A stretch of 64,000 nt of DNA, from the NCBI GenBank assembly GCA_020639155.1, contig JACKHF010000001.1, positions 1,488,001-1,552,000 of the forward strand, written 5' to 3'. The first letter of the stretch is position 1; each line of letters starts with the position of its first letter. Positions 58,410-64,000 of the stretch are shown one piece after another. The notes beneath the pieces are model-generated. The model was not told the origin of the DNA. It worked only from the letters and a program-made list of their open reading frames with translations, and did not search any database. This DNA comes from Phycisphaeraceae bacterium (GTDB lineage: Bacteria > Planctomycetota > Phycisphaerae > Phycisphaerales > UBA1924). The position numbers and the translations under genes are program-made.

Positions 58410-59468
58410 ATGGAACTTGATCTCTCGACACCCGAACAGGCACGCCAGCACGTCGACGCATTTCGGCACGATCTTGATCTTGTCCGTGAGCGCATTGGTC
58501 GTGTGATCGTTGGTCAGAAGCACGTTATCGATGACGTGCTTGTGTGCCTGTTCTGCAACGGGCATGTGCTGCTGGAAGGTGTGCCGGGGATTGGCAAAAC
58601 AATGCTCGTGCGGACACTGGGACGAGCCCTCTCGCTTGCGTTTGGTCGTGTTCAGTTTACACCGGATCTGATGCCCGCCGACATTACCGGCACCACCATT
58701 GTGCGAGAGTCCGAGACGAGTTCGGGATCAACACGCCGAGAGTTTGTGTTTGAACGCGGCCCCATCTTTGCGCAGATCGTGCTCGCCGACGAGATCAACC
58801 GCGCAACACCAAAGACGCAGTCTGCGCTGCTCGAAGCGATGCAGGAGCGGAGTGTAACTGTTGCCGGCACATCACACGAACTCCCGCGACCTTTCTTCGT
58901 GATGGCCACCCAGAACCCTGTCGAGCAGGAGGGTACATATCCGCTCCCCGAAGCGCAGCTCGATCGGTTTTTTTATAAGCTGCACGTGTCGATGCCCTCA
59001 CGAGCCGAACTGGCGGACATTGTCACCAGGACAACAGGCAGTACCTTCGAGCAGATTGAGCCAGTCCTTGGCCAGCAGGGAATCGAACAGCACCAGGCGC
59101 TTATCCGCAATGTTCCGGTGCCGAAAGAGGTGCTGGATTATGCCGTTCGGCTTGTGCTTGCGACCCATCCAAAGTCAGAAGCCTTCAGACTGGGGTCAAC
59201 GCAGGACCAATCGTTTTCGACACCAACGGTCGACAAGTACGTGCGTCTTGGTGCTTCGCCACGTGCAGCACAATCGCTTGCGCTCGCAGCACGATGCAAC
59301 GCGCTGATGGACGGTCGTTATGCGCCCGGCATCGAGGATGTCCGCCAGTGCGCACTGCAGGCGTTGCGTCATCGCATCATCCTGAACTTTGAGGCGCAGG
59401 CTCAGGGTGTTGATGCTGATCAGATTATTACGGATATCACCGCAACACTGCCGGTGGCGGCAAACTAA
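58410..59468 (+). CDS. MoxR-family AAA+ ATPase
   Basis: A 352-residue chaperone-like ATPase. It has Walker A G-V-P-G-I-G-K-T (57-64), Walker B V-L-A-D-E-I-N-R-A, and a sensor 1 segment F-V-M-A-T-Q-N-P-V-E-Q-E-G-T-Y-P-L-P-E-A-Q-L-D-R-F, all typical of MoxR. MoxR ATPases assist assembly or activation of partner complexes, commonly VWA-domain proteins. Here the nearest VWA-like gene is divergent. The message probably ends at the hairpin at about 59507-59540. Confidence 0.95.
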   Translation: MELDLSTPEQARQHVDAFRHDLDLVRERIGRVIVGQKHVIDDVLVCLFCNGHVLLEGVPGIGKTMLVRTLGRALSLAFGRVQFTPDLMPADITGTTIVRESETSSGSTRREFVFERGPIFAQIVLADEINRATPKTQSALLEAMQERSVTVAGTSHELPRPFFVMATQNPVEQEGTYPLPEAQLDRFFYKLHVSMPSRAELADIVTRTTGSTFEQIEPVLGQQGIEQHQALIRNVPVPKEVLDYAVRLVLATHPKSEAFRLGSTQDQSFSTPTVDKYVRLGASPRAAQSLALAARCNALMDGRYAPGIEDVRQCALQALRHRIILNFEAQAQGVDADQIITDITATLPVAAN

Positions 59469-59501
59469 ACACGTCATTACAATTAAAGTCGAATCTGTAT
59501 A

Positions 59502-59545
59502 GAAAAACCGTGCTGTATGCTTTGAGACATGCAGCACGGTTCTGT
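59502..59545. terminator. Bidirectional terminator between moxR and atpG
   Basis: A 13-bp stem with one wobble pair (59507-59519 with 59528-59540) and an eight-base loop. On the minus strand it is followed by TTTTTCTAT, suited to atpG. The plus side has only TCTGTTGT, so it is weaker for moxR. Confidence 0.78.
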
Positions 59546-59569
59546 TGTATCAGGTGTGGAGTCGCTGAA

Positions 59570-60448
59570 CTATTCCAGAGCAGCAGCACCCGAGATGATC
59601 TCGGTCAGCTCTGTCGTGATCTGCGACTGGCGGGCGCGGTTGAACTTGCGCGTGAGTGACTTGCCCATCTTGCCAGCGTTGTCGGTTGCTGCTTTCATTG
59701 CAACCATGCGAGCCACGTGCTCGGACACGATCGCGTCGTTGATGCACTGGAACAGTGTTGCTTTGACGGTCTGCGGGAGCAGATCGCCGAGGAGTTCTGC
59801 TGCTGAGGGTGAGAACTCGTACTGCGCGGAGATGTTGGAATCCGATTCTTTTTGAACCGCTGGTGGTTTGAGCGGCAGGAGTTGCAGCACTTCCGGTTTC
59901 TGACGACCAACAGAAAGGAATCGCATGTAGATCACACGAACAGAGGAGATCTCGCCTCGTGTGAACTTGTCCATGTAGTCCTGCGCGATGCGTGCGACTT
60001 CTTCGTAGTCCGGCTTGTCGCCGAGCACGTACGAGTTTGAGACGTCGATCTTGTTGAACCGCAGGAACGAGACGCCCTTCTTACCAATGAGTTCGGTGTG
60101 GCCGCTACCCGCGTCGGTCTCACGCAGATGCTTCATCGCGAGCCTGAGGACGGACCCGTTGTACGGACCGCACAGACCACGATCGCTCGTCATGATGAGT
60201 GTCAGTTCCTTCGCGCCATCCTTGAACCCGCCATCGGGGCCGTGGATCAGCGGGTGCGTGATGTTGCCAGCGGTAGCCGCAAGATCCTGCACCAGCTCGA
60301 ATACGCCCTCGGTGTATGGCTTGGTTGCGGTGGCGGACTGCTGGGCGCGCGCGAACTTACTGGTTGCGATCATCTGCATGGTGCGCGTGATACGCTTGAT
60401 GTTCGCGACAGCCTTGATGCGCTTTTTGATTTCTCTGATCTGTGCCAT
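59570..60448 (-). CDS. atpG: ATP synthase gamma subunit
   Basis: A 292-residue central rotor-shaft subunit of F1 ATP synthase. The N-terminal helix R-E-I-K-K-R-I-K-A-V-A-N-I-K-R-I-T-R-T-M-Q-M-I is the family start, and the C-terminal helix A-A-T-D-N-A-G-K-M-G-K-S-L is the partner that fills the coiled core. Length is normal. Gamma is normally coded between atpA and atpD; here no other ATP synthase gene lies beside it. Upstream is a glycine-zipper lipoprotein gene, downstream the convergent moxR. It is the ordinary gamma subunit by sequence. Confidence 0.95.
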   Translation of the reverse strand: MAQIREIKKRIKAVANIKRITRTMQMIATSKFARAQQSATATKPYTEGVFELVQDLAATAGNITHPLIHGPDGGFKDGAKELTLIMTSDRGLCGPYNGSVLRLAMKHLRETDAGSGHTELIGKKGVSFLRFNKIDVSNSYVLGDKPDYEEVARIAQDYMDKFTRGEISSVRVIYMRFLSVGRQKPEVLQLLPLKPPAVQKESDSNISAQYEFSPSAAELLGDLLPQTVKATLFQCINDAIVSEHVARMVAMKAATDNAGKMGKSLTRKFNRARQSQITTELTEIISGAAALE

Positions 60449-60550
60449 AGGGTCGCGATGGTAGGCTGGTCTCACGCTTTTTCATATCTTTTCAGGGCAA
60501 TTCTCGACCGGCTGTGCCGTTGTCAAAGCCGTACAAAGCATGAATGAAAT

Positions 60551-60588
60551 GTGCCCCTTCCGTCCCGACGAGGGACATGAAGGGGCAC
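60551..60588. terminator. Strong hairpin between the glycine-zipper gene and atpG
   Basis: GTGCCCCTTC (60551-60560) pairs perfectly with GAAGGGGCAC (60579-60588), with an inner GTCCC/GGGAC helix. It sits 31-68 bases past the stop of the glycine-zipper gene. There is no clear T-run, so it may be a terminator or a processing/stability element. Confidence 0.5.
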
Positions 60589-60618
60589 GGGGACAAAGCG
60601 TGTTGATTGTGGCGTGGC

Positions 60619-60948
60619 TTACCTGCAGTAACCGCCACGGGAGTACCCACCGCCGTAGTTCCCATAGCCTGAGTACCCCGAATAGCCGGAGTAGTACCCC
60701 GAGCCTCGGGCATTCTGATCTCCGATGACCGCACCAGAAGCTGCGCCAATGAGTGCGCCAGCTGCAGCGCCTTTGCCCATGTCACCAGTCAGTGACCCCA
60801 GACCAAGTCCCACGAGTGAGCCAAGAGCGGCACCTGAGATCGCGCCGTCGTACCCGTTGTTGCAGCCCGTGGTTGTAACCGCGAGTGTGCCGAGCATGGC
60901 TCCGATTGCAAGACGGCGTGCAGTTGTTGAGCGGATGATGTTCTTCAT
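60619..60948 (-). CDS. Glycine-zipper lipoprotein
   Basis: A 109-residue protein with a lipoprotein signal (V-T-T-T-G-C, Cys at about residue 29). Glycine-zipper repeats follow (G-A-A-L-G-S-L-V-G-L-G-L-G, G-A-A-A-G-A-L-I-G-A-A-S-G-A-V-I-G). The tail is built of Gly/Tyr/Ser repeats (S-G-Y-S-G-Y-S-G-Y-G). Such zippers insert in or span membranes, as in OmpA-associated or YMGG-type lipoproteins. It is separated from atpG by a strong hairpin, so probably its own unit. Function unknown. Confidence 0.85.
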   Translation of the reverse strand: MKNIIRSTTARRLAIGAMLGTLAVTTTGCNNGYDGAISGAALGSLVGLGLGSLTGDMGKGAAAGALIGAASGAVIGDQNARGSGYYSGYSGYSGYGNYGGGYSRGGYCR

Positions 60949-61303
60949 GGGTGTTCTCCTGTCCCTGTTCGGATCGTCCCACCAGAGATGTGATCCGAGT
61001 GATGTGAGCCAGCGAGGGGTACTTTGGCAAAGTAACCGCTCGCTAACTTAGTATACACTATCTCTCAGGAATCTGTTCGCGCGATTTCAGTAAAATCTCA
61101 TAACAACGACCTATAACAATAATTTCCGGTTCGAAATCTGTGTTCATACCGCAAGTGGGGTGCCGGGCTGCTTTGCTGACTGAAATCAACTGGTGCCCAG
61201 CAACATTTCCTGTATCATGGACGAACAGCCCTATGCCGCGAGATTTTGATTGCGGCGCATCCACTTTTGTTTGTCCCGGTGGGGGGAGAACAGGGAGTCC
61301 ATT
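60949..61303. other. Divergent intergenic region, glycine-zipper gene versus protease gene
   Basis: It contains the opposed promoters of the two flanking genes. TATACT occurs on the minus strand at 61050-61055 as a possible -10. I see no convincing -35 for it and no coding frame. Confidence 0.5.
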
Positions 61304-62596
61304 ATGAACGCACGAGTTGTGGGATGTGTGCTTGGCACACTTGTTATTTCGTCAGGTGTGCTTGCTCAGAGCACCAGTTCCCGGTTTGTTGCGGCGTCTG
61401 TTGAGTCGGGATTAGCGTTCAATGCAACGAACGAAAGGGCAGTTGTGTTTTCTGACATCGTCATGGTGCCCAATGCACACTGGCTTCGTCTGGACTTTGA
61501 TACAGCTCAGCTCGGAGCAGCTCCAGTTGGAGGTGAGCCGACGATGCTGCGCATCACATCACTTCAGGACGGCGGGCAGATACGTATGCAAGCCCATCAT
61601 CTGGAGCAGTGGGGATACAGATCGCCATACTTCAACGGTGACACGGTGAAAATCGAGATCGTTGCCGATGCTGGTGCTGATCCATCGTTCCTTTCTGTGT
61701 CGCAGGTTCTCGCAGGTCAGTTTGAGACCATCGACACAATCTGTGGATCAACAGATGATCGTCAGCTCTCGAATGATCCACGTGTTGGTCGAGGGTGGAC
61801 AGCTGGCGGATCAGCAAACTGCACGCTGTGGTTGATCAATGACTGTGCGAAGTGTTTGCTTGCAGCTGGGCATTGTGGCTTCTCGAATGGTCAGGCACAC
61901 TTCAATATACCGCTCTCGACTTCATCCGGTCAGGTTGTGATGTCTGCGCCCGATGATCAGTATGCGGTCGATACAAGCTCAGGGCAGGGCATCAATGGAG
62001 GTGTTGGAAACGACTTCTACTACTTCGGTTGTTTCCCGAACCCAAATACAGGTCTCACGCCGTACGAGGCGCAGGGCGATGCATTTGTGCTTGGTCCCCC
62101 GCCAACCGATCCAAACACAACCATCCGTGTGACAGGTTGCGGCATCACTGATTCAACAGTTCCCGCAACGTATTACCGTGCGCAGAAGACGCATACCGGG
62201 CCATGGGTGGGAATCAATGGAACACAACTGCAGTACCAGGTGGATACCACATCAGGGAACTCCGGCTCACCCGTGATCAACGACAACACCGGCGAGGCGA
62301 TCGGGATTCACACGCACGGCGGATGCACATCGGGCGGTTCTGGCGCAAACTCTGGCACCTCGCTTACGCTTCCCGCGCTTCAGAACGCGTTCGCAAACCC
62401 CCAGGGCGTGTGTGCGCAGGCGACATGCTGCTACGCCGACTGTGATGGCTCCGGCTCACTCAACGTGTTCGACTACATCTGCTTCGGGAATGAGTATGCA
62501 GCAGGCACCAGCTACGCCGACTGCGATGGAAGCGGTGGGTTGAACGTGTTCGACTACATCTGTTTCGGAAATGAATACGCGGCTGGATGTCCGTAA
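61304..62596 (+). CDS. Secreted trypsin-like serine protease with dockerin-like C-terminus
   Basis: A 430-residue exported protein (signal ending S-S-G-V-L-A-Q). The chymotrypsin/V8-like core shows L-A-A-G-H-C-G-F (His190) and T-S-G-N-S-G-S-P-V (Ser320, GNSG nucleophile); the acid residue is not certain. The first 150 residues form a separate beta domain. The last 65 residues hold two dockerin-like repeats spaced by A-A-G-T-S-Y. GGGAG is eight bases before the ATG. A terminator follows 26 bases after the stop. A role in extracellular protein breakdown or surface anchoring is inferred. Confidence 0.88.
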   Translation: MNARVVGCVLGTLVISSGVLAQSTSSRFVAASVESGLAFNATNERAVVFSDIVMVPNAHWLRLDFDTAQLGAAPVGGEPTMLRITSLQDGGQIRMQAHHLEQWGYRSPYFNGDTVKIEIVADAGADPSFLSVSQVLAGQFETIDTICGSTDDRQLSNDPRVGRGWTAGGSANCTLWLINDCAKCLLAAGHCGFSNGQAHFNIPLSTSSGQVVMSAPDDQYAVDTSSGQGINGGVGNDFYYFGCFPNPNTGLTPYEAQGDAFVLGPPPTDPNTTIRVTGCGITDSTVPATYYRAQKTHTGPWVGINGTQLQYQVDTTSGNSGSPVINDNTGEAIGIHTHGGCTSGGSGANSGTSLTLPALQNAFANPQGVCAQATCCYADCDGSGSLNVFDYICFGNEYAAGTSYADCDGSGGLNVFDYICFGNEYAAGCP

Positions 62597-62621
62597 CAGC
62601 ATCCAGTAGGACGTGCCGAGG

Positions 62622-62647
62622 CTGGGCTGGTCAGGCCCAGTTTTTTA
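62622..62647 (+). terminator. Rho-independent terminator of the protease gene
   Basis: CTGGGC (62622-62627) pairs with GCCCAG (62635-62640) over a seven-base loop, followed directly by TTTTTTATT. It ends the serine protease transcript. Confidence 0.88.
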
Positions 62648-62663
62648 TTGGATGTCTGTGCAC

Positions 62664-62692
62664 TTGCAGATTGGACGGATTTCCTGTAGGGT
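62664..62692 (+). promoter_or_regulatory. Possible sigma-70 promoter of the small dockerin gene
   Basis: TTGCAG and TAGGGT are 17 bases apart, 75-103 bases upstream of the start codon. The hexamers match the consensus only partly. Confidence 0.3.
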
Positions 62693-62766
62693 GATCAGAT
62701 GATGCTGCTTGGTGCATCGCGTTGTTGTGCTGCATTGCATCAACTGGATTCGAGAAGGAGAGTATC

Positions 62767-63441
62767 ATGAGAGCGCGCGTACGCATGTTTGCTGCACTGG
62801 CGAGTTTGGGATGTGTCTCGGCTGCTCACGCCCAGGGGCTTGCTGCAGAGTATTGTGTTGAGCAGATTTCTCCGGGGTTCTACCAGTACACGTTCACAAT
62901 TTCGACAGACGCAGGCTGGGCGCCCGGCATGGGCTGGGCTTGGTTGATCTTCGGTGATGAGCCCGGAACAGGTCTTGGAGGCACCGGGATTGAGCCGATG
63001 CCTGATTTTGTTGTTGATCCAGCGTCATTCCCTGTCGGGCCTTGGGAGAAAATTCAGGGAACAGGCGGTGGACACAACGGTCGCACCTTCGCCAAACTCA
63101 ACGGCGCTGTGCTTGATCCGTGGATGCCTGCATCAGCAAGCGAAACACTCACATGGACAGGCACCTCCAGTTTTCTCGTTCCGACTGGCGGCATGCTGAT
63201 TTCCACGCTGAGCGCAACCGGCGGCGCAGCTCCTGCAAGCTTCCTCGTTGCGACCGAGGTGTCGTGTGGAACGTGTTACGCCGATTGCGACGGATCAGGC
63301 TCGCTGAACATCTTCGATTACATCTGCTTTGGAAATGAATACGCTGCAGGAACGAGCTATGCTGACTGCGACGGCTCCGGCACGCTGAACATCTTCGACT
63401 ACATCTGCTTTGGGAATGAGTATGCTGCAGGCTGTCCGTGA
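62767..63441 (+). CDS. Small secreted protein with dockerin-like C-terminus
   Basis: A 224-residue exported protein with signal peptide ending S-A-A-H-A-Q. The 130-residue body is beta-rich with several W-x-W and G-W-A-P-G-M-G-W-A-W-L-I-F segments and no catalytic motif known to me. The last 60 residues carry the same paired dockerin-like repeats (L-N-I-F-D-Y-I-C-F-G-N) as the neighbouring protease. GAAGGAGAG precedes the ATG. It may be a carbohydrate-binding or structural surface component; that is inference. Confidence 0.83.
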   Translation: MRARVRMFAALASLGCVSAAHAQGLAAEYCVEQISPGFYQYTFTISTDAGWAPGMGWAWLIFGDEPGTGLGGTGIEPMPDFVVDPASFPVGPWEKIQGTGGGHNGRTFAKLNGAVLDPWMPASASETLTWTGTSSFLVPTGGMLISTLSATGGAAPASFLVATEVSCGTCYADCDGSGSLNIFDYICFGNEYAAGTSYADCDGSGTLNIFDYICFGNEYAAGCP

Positions 63442-63505
63442 GCGATCATGACCGCATCATCTCATCATCCATGCCGTGGTGAGCTATAGCTATTTTGTGG
63501 AACCA

Positions 63506-63535
63506 GAGCCATGCTGTTTGCGAACAGCATGGCTC
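63506..63535 (+). terminator. Hairpin after the small dockerin gene
   Basis: GAGCCATGCTGTT (63506-63518) pairs perfectly with AACAGCATGGCTC (63523-63535) over four bases. It lies 65 bases past the stop codon. There is no T-run, so it may act as a terminator or transcript-end stabiliser. Confidence 0.55.
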
Positions 63536-63681
63536 ATCTGGTATGTGCTTCGCAAGTTTTCTTCATAGGGGATGCCGCGTTTGTATAGTTCCAAATAACC
63601 TGTGAAATAGTCTGATAATAGCGGAATTATTGCATACGATAGCAGTATACGGCAGCATTTACCCATTGTGTGTCAGAACTA

Positions 63682-63710
63682 TTGACAGACTGGGGACTTT
63701 CCATTAGCAT
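63682..63710 (+). promoter_or_regulatory. Likely sigma-70 promoter of the final truncated gene
   Basis: A consensus TTGACA (63682-63687) is followed after 17 bases by TAGCAT (63705-63710). It lies about 134 bases upstream of the ATG at 63844, giving a long leader. Confidence 0.5.
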
Positions 63711-63791
63711 GGCGGTCAGATGCTCTCAAATGGGTGGGGGAGTATTTGAGCATGATCACGTTGGTCATGTCGGTGAATACCACCCGTCAGT

Positions 63792-63820
63792 AAAACGCGC
63801 ATTCACGTGGTGTGCGTTTT
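63792..63820 (+). promoter_or_regulatory. Leader hairpin upstream of the truncated gene
   Basis: AAAACGCGCA (63792-63801) pairs with TGTGCGTTTT (63811-63820), with one wobble pair and a nine-base loop. It ends 23 bases before the start codon, just ahead of the AGAGGAG ribosome-binding site. It could be a leader element or RNase-protection stem. Confidence 0.4.
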
Positions 63821-63843
63821 CGGGACAAGAAGAGGAGTTCCCA

Positions 63844-64000
63844 ATGAAGAAGATGACGTTCGTTTTCGCGTCGCTCGTGGCTGCCGCAGGCGCATCCGCG
63901 CAGTGCACATCGTTGTTCAACAATTACAGCAACCCGCTCGTGAACGCAGCGGGCGGCAGCCCCTGCGGTTTCGGCGCCAATGACCTGTCAGAGTGCGCAA
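63844..64000 (+). CDS. Secreted protein, truncated by the window end
   Basis: The first 52 codons of a gene that runs past the window. It begins MKKMTFVFASLVAAAGASAQ, a clean signal peptide with predicted cleavage after A-S-A, followed by C-T-S-L-F-N-N-Y-S-N-P. AGAGGAG precedes the ATG. Too little remains to name a family, but the setting, next to dockerin genes, makes a secreted surface protein likely. Confidence 0.75.
   Translation, partial: MKKMTFVFASLVAAAGASAQCTSLFNNYSNPLVNAAGGSPCGFGANDLSECA

Noticed and set aside
59570..60448. A second, divergent atpG subunit type (alternative Na+ or N-ATPase)
   Set aside because: The N- and C-terminal helices match ordinary bacterial gamma and no other N-ATPase gene is adjacent.

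Overview
The window looks like a chromosomal segment of a planctomycete of the class Phycisphaerae. The main evidence is a set of six secreted proteins that end in a duplicated dockerin-like module (core Y-A-D-C-D-G-S-G-S-L-N-V/I-F-D-Y-I-C-F-G-N). Two more proteins end in a PEP-CTERM-like tail (P-A-P-S-S-A, a short hydrophobic stretch, then an Arg run). Both signals are, from general knowledge, typical of Phycisphaerae. Most of the DNA is moderately GC-rich; one gene region (about 6.2-8.8 kb) is clearly AT-richer. There is no rRNA, CRISPR array, prophage or insertion sequence. Two tRNA genes are present: Gln(CTG) and Leu(TAG).

Layout. 0-6 kb: a tandem pair of PEP-CTERM-like secreted proteins, a 7Fe ferredoxin, a PilZ protein, an SppA-type peptidase, a large PDZ/coiled-coil protein and a small conserved protein, ending at a bidirectional terminator. 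6-9 kb: an AT-rich gene for a TolB/VWA/dockerin protein. 9-14.5 kb: a compact type IV pilus/type II secretion-like operon (PilM, PilN-like, PilO-like, a PilP/GspC-like protein and a PilB/GspE ATPase). 14.5-18 kb: acetyl-CoA synthetase and a PP2C-type (SpoIIE) phosphatase. 18-22.3 kb: a collagen-repeat protein, then a two-gene dockerin operon (sialidase-like plus NxxGxxAF-repeat protein). 22.4-24.5 kb: a membrane protein, BioY and a VOC protein. 24.5-28.6 kb: CarB with a roughly 200-residue insertion. 28.8-31 kb: a 51-residue membrane protein, an alpha/beta hydrolase and a lipoprotein. 31-35 kb: glmS flanked by two copies of a structured palindromic repeat, tRNA-Gln, and pabB directly behind topA.

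38.5-46 kb: a methyltransferase, an enlarged leuS and a subtilisin-like dockerin protease. 46-49 kb: tRNA-Leu, DoxX, then tmk-plsY overlapping by 4 nt. 49-55 kb: a GAF-SpoIIE phosphatase, a secreted TPR-like protein, an anti-sigma-like protein and an ECF sigma factor, all on the minus strand. 55-59.5 kb: two overlapping envelope genes, one of them VWA-like, divergent from a MoxR ATPase. 59.5-61 kb: an atpG standing apart from any other ATP synthase gene, and a glycine-zipper lipoprotein. 61-64 kb: a trypsin-like dockerin protease, a small dockerin protein, and the start of another secreted protein cut by the window end.

The housekeeping genes (carB, glmS, topA, pabB, leuS, tmk, plsY, atpG, acs) are interleaved with cell-surface and secreted-protein genes. 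The strongest leads are the CarB insertion, the structured repeats flanking glmS, and the dockerin family, whose receptor is not in the window. Starts were adjusted from the longest reading frame wherever a Shine-Dalgarno sequence or signal peptide favoured a later codon. Family names come from motifs read by eye; no database search was run.
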